NCBI GenBank assembly: GCA_003280245.1
Contig: QCFN01000002.1
Location: 1-64,000, forward strand
Source: Prochlorococcus sp. AG-363-J23
GTDB lineage: Bacteria > Cyanobacteriota > Cyanobacteriia > PCC-6307 > Cyanobiaceae
Direction: 5' to 3'
DNA: 64,000 nucleotides
Shown: positions 18,156 through 27,902 of the stretch, piece by piece
Numbering within the stretch: the stretch's first letter is position 1
How the letters are laid out: each line of letters opens with the position of its first letter
Notes under the pieces: generated by a model
What the model saw: only the letters and a program-made list of their open reading frames with translations
The model's database searches: none
Told to the model about the DNA's origin: nothing
Translations under genes and position numbers: made by a program

Positions 18156-18536
18156 TTGGACAAGTCAAGAAAAATACGTGGAGTTGACGACATCCTTTCT
18201 CGGCGAGAGATATTTCTTGATCCCAGTGGATATTTTCTGATTAAGGTTGATTCGGAAGCAGATCAATTGGTAGTAGAGCATTTTAGTAATGACTTGGATG
18301 ATGTGGGAAGGGCAATTGATCCTGAAACAGGAGAAATCCTTGGATGTAAGAGTGCGAGGGTACGAGCTCCTTTAAAGGTGTACAAGGGAAGAAGTGCGAA
18401 GGAGTTAGGTGTTCAGTTGACGGAAGGTGATCCTCCTTATCCCCTCAGTCGCTTAGATCATGCTCTTTACTTGGGCAGAGAATTGCAGCGAGCTGAAGCA
18501 TGCTTGATTAAAGGAATTTCTTACATTCAAGATTGA
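18156..18536 (+). CDS. DUF4346 family protein
   Basis: A 126-residue protein with the cyanobacterial DUF4346 pattern: FLDPSGYFLIKVD, VEHFSNDLDDVGRAIDP, and a C-terminal HALYLGRELQRAEACL helix. In other cyanobacteria the domain is also found attached to pterin-binding-type proteins, so a pterin link is possible, and PTPS and RibD-C genes are nearby, but its function is not known. The start is TTG at 18156, chosen because no in-frame ATG precedes the conserved core. Confidence 0.75.
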   Translation: MDKSRKIRGVDDILSRREIFLDPSGYFLIKVDSEADQLVVEHFSNDLDDVGRAIDPETGEILGCKSARVRAPLKVYKGRSAKELGVQLTEGDPPYPLSRLDHALYLGRELQRAEACLIKGISYIQD

Positions 18537-18590
18537 TGGAGAAGGTGTAAGCTTATTAAGTTACAAGGTTCGTTTTAGAATTTCTAAAAA

Positions 18591-18683
18591 ATGGGAATCG
18601 TTTTTTATCTAGTGCTTGTTGGAGCAGGCTTGGTAGCTGCTTTTCTTTTGAACAAGATCTTGAAGTCATCGGGTACGATTTGA
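18591..18683 (+). CDS. 30-residue single-span membrane peptide (cytochrome b6f PetL-like?)
   Basis: An ATG-started frame of 30 codons gives one hydrophobic helix (residues 3-20, FYLVLVGAGLVAAFLL) followed by a basic end (NKILKSSGTI). This is the size and plan of the tiny subunits of the cytochrome b6f complex or photosystems; the pattern hydrophobic helix plus short basic tail is closest to PetL, but I cannot prove it. A good terminator follows at once, which supports a real 3' end here. It lies downstream of the DUF4346 gene. Confidence 0.5.
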   Translation: MGIVFYLVLVGAGLVAAFLLNKILKSSGTI

Positions 18684-18690
18684 CTCCCTC

Positions 18691-18723
18691 AGGGCCTAAT
18701 AATATAGGCCTGCTGCATTTTTT
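18691..18723 (+). terminator. Rho-independent terminator
   Basis: Two arms around AGGGCCTA and TAGGCCTG pair over about eight base pairs with a single bulged G and a short AT loop. A run of six T residues follows at 18718-18723. It lies eight bases after the stop of the 30-codon frame and before the convergent rimO gene, so it fits termination of the plus-strand transcript. Confidence 0.7.
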
Positions 18724-18743
18724 ATCTTGCTCATGTGATTAGT

Positions 18744-20111
18744 TTAAATATTTAGAAGCTTGATGACTTCACCAGTGAGGTCGTAAACTCCAGCTGATGT
18801 GATGCGAGCAGAAACCATTGATCCTGGGCTAGCTTGAAAGCCGCCTGCTCCAGGATGCAGAAGAACTTGACCATCTACTTCAGGAGCAAAACGTTTAGAT
18901 CGGCCAATCATTTCACCTGTCTCAGGGTTATGTTTTTCGATTAAGACATCTACCTTTGTGCTAATTAGCTTTTGATTAAGTTCTGCTGAGATCGGTTGTT
19001 GAATTGCCATTAACCTATCTCTTCTTGACTCGGCAATGTTTCTTTCTACTTTGTTAGGCAATTGGTATGCTTTGGTTCCTATTTCTGGAGAAAAGGTGAA
19101 TACTCCAACATGATCAAAACGTTGAGTTTGTATGAATGAAGCTAGATGTTCGAAGTGTTCTTCAGTTTCACCTGGGAAGCCAACAATTAAAGTGGTACGT
19201 ATTACTGCCTCAGGTAACTGATTGCGTATTTGACTTATTAGAGAAGAATTGAAATTTTCTTGCCATGGTCGATTCATGGCTTGTAAAACTTCTGGGTGGC
19301 TATGTTGAAGTGGAATATCAAGATATGGCAGTACATTTGGTACATCTCTATAGGCAGAAAGTACTTCAGAGGTAAGCCCTGTTGGATATGTATAATGAAT
19401 TCTTATCCACGGAATGTTTATTTCTCCAAGAGCATGTAGAAGGTTTGCTAGGTAAGGTTTTCCATATAAATCTTTGCCATAGTTTGTAGTTATTTGACTA
19501 ATTAATATCAGTTCCTTGACACCTTCATCGGCCAATTTTTGTGCTTCCGCAACAATTGACTCGATAGTTCTACTTCGTTGATTACCGCGTAAATTTGGAA
19601 TAATGCAGAAGGCACAGCGGTAGTCACATCCTTCGGCTACTTTGAGATAGGCTACGGCTTGTTCTGTAGTACGAAATCTGGGTAGATTTTCGTTTCCTAC
19701 AAAGGAAGGCGTATTGCTTACGCGGTTAATTCGGGCACCTTTTTCAACTTTCTTTAGTACTTCCACTATGTGTTGATAGTCACCAGTGCCAACGATTGCT
19801 TTTGCTTCTGGAAGACTTTCTAATAGTTCATCTTTGAAATGTTGGGCTAAACATCCTGCGATGATGATTTCTTTCCCTTGATCGGCAAGATTAACTAGTG
19901 TCCGAACAGACTCTTCTCTTGCTTCTTGAATAAAACTGCAAGTGTTTACAACTACAACTGTGGCATGTTGTTCATTGTCGCTGACGTTGTAACCAGCCTC
20001 AACAAGTAATCCAAGCATATGTTCAGTATCTATTCGATTTTTTTCACATCCGAGATGAGCGAAGGCCACCGTTGGTTTGTCTTCGTTTAGAACGATTTCT
20101 GTGTGGGACAT
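18744..20111 (-). CDS. rimO: Ribosomal protein S12 methylthiotransferase
   Basis: RimO uses radical SAM chemistry and two 4Fe-4S clusters to add a methylthio group to Asp of ribosomal protein S12. The UPF0004 domain cysteines are C22 (GCEKN), C58 (NTCSF) and C87 (GCLAQ). The radical SAM CX3CX2C motif is C162, C166, C169 (GCDYRCAFC). A C-terminal TRAM domain follows from about residue 385. The sequence matches RimO and not MiaB by its [12 protein letters not shown] start. It is convergent with the 30-codon gene and divergent from the VKOR fusion gene. Confidence 0.96.
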   Translation of the reverse strand: MSHTEIVLNEDKPTVAFAHLGCEKNRIDTEHMLGLLVEAGYNVSDNEQHATVVVVNTCSFIQEAREESVRTLVNLADQGKEIIIAGCLAQHFKDELLESLPEAKAIVGTGDYQHIVEVLKKVEKGARINRVSNTPSFVGNENLPRFRTTEQAVAYLKVAEGCDYRCAFCIIPNLRGNQRSRTIESIVAEAQKLADEGVKELILISQITTNYGKDLYGKPYLANLLHALGEINIPWIRIHYTYPTGLTSEVLSAYRDVPNVLPYLDIPLQHSHPEVLQAMNRPWQENFNSSLISQIRNQLPEAVIRTTLIVGFPGETEEHFEHLASFIQTQRFDHVGVFTFSPEIGTKAYQLPNKVERNIAESRRDRLMAIQQPISAELNQKLISTKVDVLIEKHNPETGEMIGRSKRFAPEVDGQVLLHPGAGGFQASPGSMVSARITSAGVYDLTGEVIKLLNI

Positions 20112-20242
20112 ACTTGAAAGTGTTTTAGGCTTTGCCAGGTGCTAGTAAGAAGCCTGTGGTTAAGTCCTTGTTGTCTTAGTCACATTAGAGACAGGCGGGC
20201 TTATTCACTAACTGCCAAAATCACTTAAATTTTGCTCTTCCA

Positions 20243-21196
20243 ATGAGCCCATCAAGAATCGTTAGCCAAAGACGTCAGGATCTTGGATCAAAGTGGGCCC
20301 GTGTGGCTGCTCTAGCAGTATCCACAATAGGGGCTATCGATACAGGGTCTATCACACTTGATAGGTGGGGATTGTTTACTTCTTTTTCTTGCCCAGGAGG
20401 TTTTCAGGGATGTGACAAAGTTCTAAGTAGTCCTTGGGCAACTTTTTTGCAGATTAATGGAAACCCAATTCCATTGTCTTTTATTGGATTGTTGGCATAC
20501 TTGTCAATTTTCTCTTTAGCAATAGTTCCATTCTTGCCATGGACTTCAGAGAATAAATATGAGCTTACTCGTCGAACTTGGCAGGGTTTATTTGTTGTTT
20601 CTTGTGGAATGGCAGTCTTTAGCCTTCTATTGATTTGGCTGATGATATTTAAGATTGAAGCTTTTTGTTTTTTCTGCCTTCTATCTGCGCTTCTTTCGTT
20701 TTCATTGTTAGGCCTATCCTTTTTTGGTGCAGGTTGGGATGATTATGGAAAAATAATTTTTAGGGGTTTCATTGTATGTATACTGATTTTCCTTGGTGGT
20801 TTGATCTGGATTGCAGCTTTAGATCCAAGTAATGCAAAAGTTCCATCAGAGGAAAAACTCGGAATTCCTCCAGTTGTTGTGAGTAATAGTGGACCAGCTG
20901 AGGTTTCTCTTGCTAAATATTTAACATCAATCGATGCTGTTATGTATTCAGCCTATTGGTGTCCGCATTGTCATGACCAAAAGGAGATGTTTGGTAAGCA
21001 GGCCGTCTCAGAGCTTCAGGTGGTTGAGTGTGCTGAGGATGGACAGAACAGTCAGAGGTCACTATGCGACCTTAAAGGGATTCAAGGGTTTCCCACCTGG
21101 GAAATAAATGGTCAATTTGACTCAGGAGTTAAATCTCTTCAGAAGTTATCTGATTTAAGTGGATATAAAGGTTCTAAGGTTTTTTCTGGTAATTAG
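20243..21196 (+). CDS. Vitamin K epoxide reductase-thioredoxin fusion (disulfide-bond formation)
   Basis: Residues 20-195 form a VKOR integral membrane domain with about five helices, the loop cysteines C50 and C57 (SCPGGFQGC) and the active-site CXXC at 142-145 (FCFFC). Residues about 215-317 form a thioredoxin-like domain with CPHC at 240-243 and further cysteines at 263 and 275. The fusion couples quinone reduction to disulfide formation in proteins of the periplasm or thylakoid lumen, replacing DsbB/DsbA. Start is ATG at 20243, divergent from rimO. Confidence 0.94.
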   Translation: MSPSRIVSQRRQDLGSKWARVAALAVSTIGAIDTGSITLDRWGLFTSFSCPGGFQGCDKVLSSPWATFLQINGNPIPLSFIGLLAYLSIFSLAIVPFLPWTSENKYELTRRTWQGLFVVSCGMAVFSLLLIWLMIFKIEAFCFFCLLSALLSFSLLGLSFFGAGWDDYGKIIFRGFIVCILIFLGGLIWIAALDPSNAKVPSEEKLGIPPVVVSNSGPAEVSLAKYLTSIDAVMYSAYWCPHCHDQKEMFGKQAVSELQVVECAEDGQNSQRSLCDLKGIQGFPTWEINGQFDSGVKSLQKLSDLSGYKGSKVFSGN

Positions 21197-21197
21197 A

Positions 21198-22868
21198 TTA
21201 CTCTTTGACAGGTCGTGTTGATAAGCCTCTGCCGATTTGATTGCGAGAGTGACATCTCCAGTGGGGCAAAATAGTTGGTGAATCGGTTCTGTAATGCCCC
21301 CCCCGACTTTCTTTCCGAAATAAGCATGCCTCTAGAAGTAATGAAGTTGTCAATTGGCGATGGCTAAGATCTAATAACAAATTCAGCCTTTTTCTTGAGC
21401 CATGATCAAGAACCGTGCAATGACCTTTTGGTTGTTTATGTATTAGTTTTAATAATGGTTCATTTGTAATTTGTGGCGCTTCTTTCTTGATTTCCTTAAG
21501 AGCTAATTGCATGCCTTTAAATGAACGATCGACTCCTGCATGTTGCCAGCAAAGATTTCTGAGATCGTCAATTGCTTGAGTTAGTTCATCTGGGCTATGT
21601 GAGCAAAATAGTTGTGACTTTTGCGGATTTTTGGGTGAGTCATATTTTATTGGTAGGGAGTAGTTATGTGAAGGAATTTCAATTGACTTAAGTTGTTTTG
21701 CAAAGACAAGGCATTCCATAAGTGAATTGCTGGCGAGTCTATTTGCTCCATGTAACCCAGTACATGCAACTTCTCCAACAGCGAAAAGACCTTTAAGAGT
21801 TGTTGATGCTTTAAGATTTGATGCAACTCCTCCCATCCAATAATGGGCAGCTGGAGCAATTGGAATTAATTGCTCGAGAGGATTAAGACCTAATTCTCTA
21901 CATCTTTCGAGAATTGTAGGAAATCTTTTCTCAGCCAGTTCTTTTGAGATTGGTTTTAAATCAAGTCCAATATTGTTAATTTTTTTCTCAGACATTGCTT
22001 TGACCAAGGCCCTGCTGACTTGATCTCTGGGGGCAAGATCTTTGCCAAGTAAATGTTGCACAGGACTGTTGCCTTCCTGGTCCATTAGTAAGGCACCTTC
22101 CCCGCGTAAGGCCTCGGAGAGCAGAAAACAAGGGGCGCCTGGGAGTTTTAAAGCCGTTGGATGAAACTGAACGAACTCCAGATCTTCGACAGCAGCGCCA
22201 GCATTCCATGCAAGTGCGATACCTTCACCAGATGCTTGCGCGGGGTTTGTGGTGTTTGCAAATAAATGTCCACCACCTCCACTTGCTAGGACAACTGCTT
22301 TAGCAGGAATCCAATATAAAAATTGTCCATCTAGTACTTGAACGCCGCAACAGCTTTGATTTTCAATCCATAGTTGAGTTACGCGAATTCCTCTTCTATG
22401 AAGAAGATTTGGTCTTTGTTCTGCTTGTTCTTGGAGGACTTCAACGAGGGCCCGTCCAGTTCGGTCCTGAACATGAAGCACCCGTCTGAAACTGTGAGCA
22501 GCTTCCAATGTTGTTGATAGCTGATTACCATTCTTGTCAAACTCCATTCCTAGTTTTTGGAGCCGTTGAACACAGTTAGGAGCTTCTTCTACTAAAAGTT
22601 TGACGGCATCTTTATCGCATATTCCTGCACCTGCTTTCAAGGTGTCTTCTGCATGACTTGTGAAACTATCTTCAGATCTTGTGACGGCTGCAATTCCACC
22701 TTGAGCCCATCTGCTTGAAGATCTTTGACTTGTATTGCGGTTGAGCAGTAATACTTTTAGATGTGAAGGAATCTCTAGGCAGCTCATAAGCCCTGCTGCG
22801 CCAGCTCCAATGACAATCACATCCCAAGGAATTGGGGGGATAGGAGTAGTTGGTGGTCGATCAATCAT
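21198..22868 (-). CDS. nadB: L-aspartate oxidase
   Basis: NadB oxidises aspartate to iminoaspartate, the first step of de novo NAD synthesis with NadA. The FAD motif GAGAAG is at residues 21-26, SSRWAQGGIAAV follows, and the substrate-binding part has EFVQFHPTAL, LSEALRGEGALL, HYWMGGV and the second FAD stretch GLHGANRLASNSLMECLVF. The C-terminal helical region carries ESRGGHYRTD. Length (556) is normal. Its stop lies one base from the VKOR fusion stop, a convergent pair with no gap. Confidence 0.96.
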   Translation of the reverse strand: MIDRPPTTPIPPIPWDVIVIGAGAAGLMSCLEIPSHLKVLLLNRNTSQRSSSRWAQGGIAAVTRSEDSFTSHAEDTLKAGAGICDKDAVKLLVEEAPNCVQRLQKLGMEFDKNGNQLSTTLEAAHSFRRVLHVQDRTGRALVEVLQEQAEQRPNLLHRRGIRVTQLWIENQSCCGVQVLDGQFLYWIPAKAVVLASGGGGHLFANTTNPAQASGEGIALAWNAGAAVEDLEFVQFHPTALKLPGAPCFLLSEALRGEGALLMDQEGNSPVQHLLGKDLAPRDQVSRALVKAMSEKKINNIGLDLKPISKELAEKRFPTILERCRELGLNPLEQLIPIAPAAHYWMGGVASNLKASTTLKGLFAVGEVACTGLHGANRLASNSLMECLVFAKQLKSIEIPSHNYSLPIKYDSPKNPQKSQLFCSHSPDELTQAIDDLRNLCWQHAGVDRSFKGMQLALKEIKKEAPQITNEPLLKLIHKQPKGHCTVLDHGSRKRLNLLLDLSHRQLTTSLLLEACLFRKESRGGHYRTDSPTILPHWRCHSRNQIGRGLSTRPVKE

Positions 22869-22965
22869 GAAACCTTTATAAGGTCTATGGAGATCCCATG
22901 GGCTCCAGTAGAAGATGATTTTGGGCGGAATCGGTGTTTTTAGCGAATGGCTTTTGCAGTTCTTT

Positions 22966-23604
22966 TCAGATCAAGCCACTTAGCGTCGGTTGCATAAAAG
23001 CAGTTAGCAAGAACAGTCCATCAACCCATAAAGTTGTTGTTAGAGCAGCACTTGCGACTATCCAAGTGTTTTGTGATGGTGAAACTGAAAGTGCCTTTTG
23101 GCGCATAGCTCTGGCAAGAATCAGAATTATCACTGATGCAAGAAGTAGTTCGGCAATTGCATTTGGTTCGAGTAATTTCTCGGCGGTTTCATTGAGGAGT
23201 TGTGGTGATTTCTCAAGAGGCGCTTGAACAACAGCAGGCCACTTTTCCATAACTCCCGTGATCACCATCATGAAGTCTGTAAAAGCTGTCCCTAAGAGAC
23301 AAGCCAAATAGAAGCCTGAACCTAATTTCCAGCGAGTTGTCAGACCTCCAAGGGCAAGGGGTAAAGCAAAAGCTTCAACAGGTAAATGCCAGAGAGGGAA
23401 AGCCCTTAGCCATCCCCAGAAGAGACATCCTCCAAGCCAGCTACCGCTGACACCTACCAGGAGCGATCCAGCTTGCGCCCATTTGGTAGAACCGCGTTCA
23501 ACAAGAATGATTCCGCTACCAAGGATTACAGCCGTGAAAAGACAAGCTGAGAAAGGTTGTATTCGAACCCAAGGTGCTTGTAGAAAAACTGGCAGCACAA
23601 CCAT
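22966..23604 (-). CDS. DUF3120 membrane protein
   Basis: A 212-residue protein with five to six hydrophobic segments. The start LPVFLQAPWVRIQPF and the later GWLRAFPLWHLPVEAFALPLAL match the cyanobacterial DUF3120 family; function is unknown. The same frame stays open for about 30 codons upstream of ATG 23604 without another ATG, GTG or TTG, so the N-terminus could be longer only with an unusual start. It lies upstream of nadB on the same strand with a 97-base gap. Confidence 0.78.
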   Translation of the reverse strand: MVVLPVFLQAPWVRIQPFSACLFTAVILGSGIILVERGSTKWAQAGSLLVGVSGSWLGGCLFWGWLRAFPLWHLPVEAFALPLALGGLTTRWKLGSGFYLACLLGTAFTDFMMVITGVMEKWPAVVQAPLEKSPQLLNETAEKLLEPNAIAELLLASVIILILARAMRQKALSVSPSQNTWIVASAALTTTLWVDGLFLLTAFMQPTLSGLI

Positions 23605-23869
23605 TGCACTGGACCAGAATTCAAGGCTTTTTGCGCTTATGCCTTGTAAGCCACTTCCTTGGGTGGAAAGATCAGTAGCGAGAAATTTGCTCAGGGGTTA
23701 ATTAGTTGCAAAGTGATGTTTTAAAGGCATTCAGATTACATAGGTTGATAGAAAGTACTATCAGACGTGGATAGCTAGAAGAAGATTAGAAGACTACCTA
23801 TGGGCAATGAGATTTCCGATATGAACCATCTTGTAGATCAAAATTTCTTTTGCTTTGCGTTTGTTGGTG

Positions 23870-24730
23870 ATGTCTGATATTGCTGTCTCACCAGGTTTGT
23901 TCGAGTTGTGTTGGAAATCTCTCATCCTTGGTGTTGTTCAGGGTTTAACTGAGTTCCTGCCGATTAGTAGTACAGCACATTTAAAGGTTCTTCCGTTGTT
24001 CTTTGGATGGCGTGATCCTGGGATTTCGTTTACAGCAGTGATTCAGCTGGGAAGCATATTTGCTGTTGTTATTTACTTTTGGCATGAGCTTGTGGGAGTT
24101 ATCCTAGGAATTGGAGGTGTTATTAGACGAGGACAATGGCGGGAGCCTAACGCGCGTCTTGGAATTGCAATTGCATTAGGGAGTATGCCGATTATTTGCG
24201 CAGGGTCAGTGATTAAGTTGTTTTGGGCTGGCTATGAAACTTCCTTTTTTAGAACAATTCCTTCGATTGCATTAGTTTCAATTCTTATGGCTTTGATGCT
24301 TGCAATATCTGAGCGACTTGGATCCAGATCTAAGTCTTTGAAAATGATTCGAGGTCGAGATGGCTTGTTGGTTGGTTGCGGACAAGTTTTTTCTTTGATT
24401 CCTGGAACATCGAGGTCAGGAATAACTATGACGATATGCCTATTGGATGGATGGGAGAGAAGGGATGCAGCAAGATTTTCTTTTCTGTTGGGCATTCCTG
24501 CAATTTCATTAGCAGGCCTTGTGGAATTAAAGGATGCCTTGGATAGCCTCACGCTTGAATCGGGCATACCTTTACTGATTGGAGTGATCTCTTCTGCAGT
24601 GGTTTCATGGATTGCAATTGATTGGCTTTTGAAGTATCTGCAGAATCACAGTGCATGGATTTTTGTTATATATCGATTGGCTTTTGGCGTAATTTTGTTG
24701 AGCTCATGGTTATTTTTCGAATCAAACTGA
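23870..24730 (+). CDS. uppP: Undecaprenyl-diphosphatase (UppP/BacA)
   Basis: UppP dephosphorylates undecaprenyl diphosphate so that the lipid carrier can be reused in peptidoglycan and polysaccharide export. The two catalytic motifs are visible: LTEFLPISSTAHL (about residues 26-38) and PGTSRSG with its arginine (near 180). About eight membrane helices span the 286 residues. ATG at 23870 gives the usual start; a TTG at 23855 is possible. A 20-base gap separates it from the downstream radical SAM gene, so they are likely co-transcribed. Confidence 0.95.
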   Translation: MSDIAVSPGLFELCWKSLILGVVQGLTEFLPISSTAHLKVLPLFFGWRDPGISFTAVIQLGSIFAVVIYFWHELVGVILGIGGVIRRGQWREPNARLGIAIALGSMPIICAGSVIKLFWAGYETSFFRTIPSIALVSILMALMLAISERLGSRSKSLKMIRGRDGLLVGCGQVFSLIPGTSRSGITMTICLLDGWERRDAARFSFLLGIPAISLAGLVELKDALDSLTLESGIPLLIGVISSAVVSWIAIDWLLKYLQNHSAWIFVIYRLAFGVILLSSWLFFESN

Positions 24731-24749
24731 CTTAAAAGGTGATATAGAA

Positions 24750-26150
24750 GTGTGGATTGAGCCTTCCGAACCTTTAGAGAACGAGTTGTCAGAACTGCCT
24801 TCTCTCTTTTCACAGGGTCCTAAGCCAGCGGTAGTTTCTGGAGTGGAAAAAGGCTCCATTGGAGATGATTTAGGCTTTGAACCAGGGGATCAACTATTAA
24901 GCATTAATGGAATACGTCCTAGAGATTTGATTGATTATCGACTTTTAATTGTAGAAGAAGAATTATCACTACAAATTATTGATAATCAAGGGAAAGTCCA
25001 TTTGTTGAATATAGAGAAAGATTTAGATGATGACCTAGGAGTTCAGTTTACTGAGGCGTTATTTGATGGCCTTAAGCAATGTAATAATCACTGCCCCTTT
25101 TGCTTTATAGATCAACAACCTCCTGGCCACCGAAAAACGCTTTATCTTAAAGATGATGATTATCGTTTGAGTTTTCTTTATGGATCTTATTTGACCCTTA
25201 CGAATCTAAAGGATTCTGATTGGCAACGAATTAAAGACCAAAGACTTTCGCCTTTATTTGTATCTGTACATTCTACTAATCCTAGGTTAAGAACAAAACT
25301 CCTGGCTAATCCTAAGGCTGTCTTGCTAAAAGATCAAATTAAATGGTTTGATATGAATAATTTGCAAATGCATACACAGGTAGTTGTCTGCCCAGGATTG
25401 AATGATGGAGATGCTCTTGATCAAACAATTAGAGAACTTGCTAGTTATGGATTTAGTGATTGGCCTGCAGTTCTTTCTGTTGCTGTTGTGCCTGTAGGAC
25501 TTACAAGATTTCGCCCCAGTGAGGATGAATTGCACCCAGTAGATTCTTCATGTGCGCGACAAGTTGTTTCTCAAATTGAAAAGCTTCAGCAAGTTTTTCA
25601 ATCCAAAATAGGAAGTAGATTTGTTTGGCTTTCCGATGAATGGTATTTAATAGCTGGTTTACCTTTGCCTTCAAGAGCATCTTATGAAGATTTTCCACAG
25701 CAAGAAAATGGAGTCGGAAGTATTCGTGCTTTCCTCAAGGCTATGGATGAGGCAACTATGAATTTGCCTAAACATTTGGAAAAACCCAGAACATGTAGTT
25801 GGGTTGTTGGACGACTTGTTGAGAATGTCTTTCAACCAGTCTGTCAAAGAATCAATGCAATTAGTGGCATCAAGCTTCATTTATATGGGCTTCCTAGTCC
25901 TTATTGGGGGCAAGACCAAGTTGTTACTGGCCTGCTTACTGGTCAAGATCTGCTAGAGGGACTGCAGGGACTGGATTTAGGGGATGAGTTGCTGCTTCCG
26001 TCAATTATGCTTAAAGAAGGCGAACAAGTATTTCTGGATGATATGACGCTTCAAGCTTTGGGTAAAAAATTAGATGTTCCTATCAAGATTGTGCATGGAG
26101 CCGCTGATATCGTGGCCTCAATAATTGGCCATTCTCTAGAAATTCACTAA
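24750..26150 (+). CDS. TIGR03279/DUF512 radical-SAM-like Fe-S protein with N-terminal PDZ-like domain
   Basis: A 466-residue cytoplasmic protein. Residues about 28-65 resemble a PDZ loop (GSIGDDLGFEPGDQLLSING). A CX3CX2C iron-sulfur motif follows at C111, C115 and C118 (CNNHCPFCFID), then the conserved LYLKDDDYRLSFLYGSY. The C-terminal DUF512 region contains GLPSPYWGQDQVVTGLLTGQDLL. The family is universal in cyanobacteria but its reaction is unknown to me. The start is GTG at 24750. Fe-S clusters would come from the SUF system. Confidence 0.85.
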   Translation: MWIEPSEPLENELSELPSLFSQGPKPAVVSGVEKGSIGDDLGFEPGDQLLSINGIRPRDLIDYRLLIVEEELSLQIIDNQGKVHLLNIEKDLDDDLGVQFTEALFDGLKQCNNHCPFCFIDQQPPGHRKTLYLKDDDYRLSFLYGSYLTLTNLKDSDWQRIKDQRLSPLFVSVHSTNPRLRTKLLANPKAVLLKDQIKWFDMNNLQMHTQVVVCPGLNDGDALDQTIRELASYGFSDWPAVLSVAVVPVGLTRFRPSEDELHPVDSSCARQVVSQIEKLQQVFQSKIGSRFVWLSDEWYLIAGLPLPSRASYEDFPQQENGVGSIRAFLKAMDEATMNLPKHLEKPRTCSWVVGRLVENVFQPVCQRINAISGIKLHLYGLPSPYWGQDQVVTGLLTGQDLLEGLQGLDLGDELLLPSIMLKEGEQVFLDDMTLQALGKKLDVPIKIVHGAADIVASIIGHSLEIH

Positions 26151-26174
26151 TATTTTTTCAGTATTAAAAAAGCT

Positions 26175-27902
26175 GTGAGCAGGACTAACGCAAGAATACT
26201 CTTACTTGCCAGTGTCCTGGTTTCATGGATGTATCCATTAAAAGCTCAGAAGGCTTTTAATTTTGGATCAGGGGCAAGTCAAAAAATCTCTTTCAAGCCG
26301 ATTGAAATTGGAGGTCCTTCTGGATCACCTGTGGAGGTAAATCTGCCTAGTGCGATTGAATTGAAAGGTACTAGGCCTAGGCCTAAGGACTTTGCAATTC
26401 CTTCTTCGTCAAAGCCAATAGATTCTGGGTCTAATACCTTAAAACCTGCTCCTGACCTAGCCTTGCCTGATGATTCGTCTCAAGTGCGAATTACAGAGCT
26501 TCGTCCACTTTCTTTGGCTGAAGTAGAGGAGCTGGTTCAAGCAAACAATCCAACTTTAAAAGTCGCAGCTATACAGGTTCAACAAGCAAAGGATTTGCTT
26601 GTAGCTGCAATTGCTTCCTGGTATCCGACCCTTAGCCTTACCGCTAATGGCTTGCCGCAATATCTAAAAGCAGACACTTATACAAACCCAGATTTTGCAA
26701 CTAATAATGAAGCTTATTCAAAAAGTAGCCAATGGCGGTCAACTATTTCGGCTCAGGTTAAATGGAACTTAATTAACCCTAAGCGGGTACCTCAGATTGC
26801 TTCTGCGAGGGATACTTATGAGAAAGCTAAGTATACTTATATAATTGCCCTAAGAGATTTACAACTAAAAGCTGTTAATCAATACTTTAATTTGCAGAGA
26901 GCTGACGAAGGGGTTCGTATTGGCAAACAGTCCATAAAAGCATCTTTGTTGAGCTTAAAAGATGCGGAATCTAGGTTTAAAGCTGGTGTTGCTACTAAGT
27001 TAGAGGTTCTTGAAGCTGAGACTCAGCTTGCTAGAGACAAACAACTTTATACTCGTAAGCTGGGAGATCAGAAAATTTCAAGAAGAATACTTGCTGGAAT
27101 GCTTAATTTACCTGAGAATATAACCCCTACTGCATCATCCTCTCCCCAAATTTTGGGGTTGTGGCAACCAACTCTACAAGAAAGTATTGTTGCTGCTTAT
27201 CAATTTAGAGAAGAGCTAGATCAGTTACTCTTGGATATTTCAATTAACAATAGTGCTGCTAATATGTCATTGGCAGATATTCAACCAATTCTGAGCCTTG
27301 TTAATACATTTAGCTATACTAAATATCAGGGGCAGCAAGGAGTTGCTTCTTCTGATTCTATAGATATGGATGATCATGGATGGTCGGCATCAAATACAAT
27401 TGGCCTAAATGCTTCTTGGAATATATTTGATGGAGGTCGTGCTAGAGCAAATTATAATTATAGTAAAAATAAAGTTGAAGAAGTAAAGGCAAAATTCGCT
27501 GAAAAGCGTGAGGTTATTAGAACAGAAGTTGAAAGGAGTTTTATTAATCTTCAGACGTCAAATCAGGAAATCTTATCTACTGCTCGTGAAGTTTTAGCAT
27601 CACGTGAATCATTGCGGCTGGCCCGATTGAGATATCAAGCTGGAATTAGCACTCAACGAGAAGTTGTGAATAATCAAAGAGATTTAACTCGAGCTGAGGT
27701 TGGGTATACAGATGCAATGGCTTCTTATAATATTAGTCTTTCAGAGCTTCGAAGGCGCACTGGATTGGATAGCATTTCCCCTTGTAAGTCTTTAAAGATT
27801 TCTTCTACACATCAGGAATCTAGTGACTTGAATGAGGTTCCGATAGAACCAATACCAGTTAAGCCTGCTTGTGAAGCGCCTGAAACTGTTGATGAAAAAT
27901 GA
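26175..27902 (+). CDS. TolC-family outer membrane efflux protein
   Basis: A signal peptide is visible in residues 1-24 (hydrophobic LLLASVLVSWMYPL then AQK). A proline-rich linker (about 25-115) precedes two OEP repeats of coiled coils, from LAEVEELVQANNPTLKVA and from the LQESIVAAYQFREELDQLLL region. The conserved GLNASWNIFDGG beta-strand and RYQAGISTQREVVNNQ helix confirm TolC. It forms the outer-membrane exit duct of type I secretion or efflux systems. The inner-membrane partners are not adjacent. GTG start at 26175; the stop overlaps the next gene by four bases. Confidence 0.9.
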   Translation: MSRTNARILLLASVLVSWMYPLKAQKAFNFGSGASQKISFKPIEIGGPSGSPVEVNLPSAIELKGTRPRPKDFAIPSSSKPIDSGSNTLKPAPDLALPDDSSQVRITELRPLSLAEVEELVQANNPTLKVAAIQVQQAKDLLVAAIASWYPTLSLTANGLPQYLKADTYTNPDFATNNEAYSKSSQWRSTISAQVKWNLINPKRVPQIASARDTYEKAKYTYIIALRDLQLKAVNQYFNLQRADEGVRIGKQSIKASLLSLKDAESRFKAGVATKLEVLEAETQLARDKQLYTRKLGDQKISRRILAGMLNLPENITPTASSSPQILGLWQPTLQESIVAAYQFREELDQLLLDISINNSAANMSLADIQPILSLVNTFSYTKYQGQQGVASSDSIDMDDHGWSASNTIGLNASWNIFDGGRARANYNYSKNKVEEVKAKFAEKREVIRTEVERSFINLQTSNQEILSTAREVLASRESLRLARLRYQAGISTQREVVNNQRDLTRAEVGYTDAMASYNISLSELRRRTGLDSISPCKSLKISSTHQESSDLNEVPIEPIPVKPACEAPETVDEK

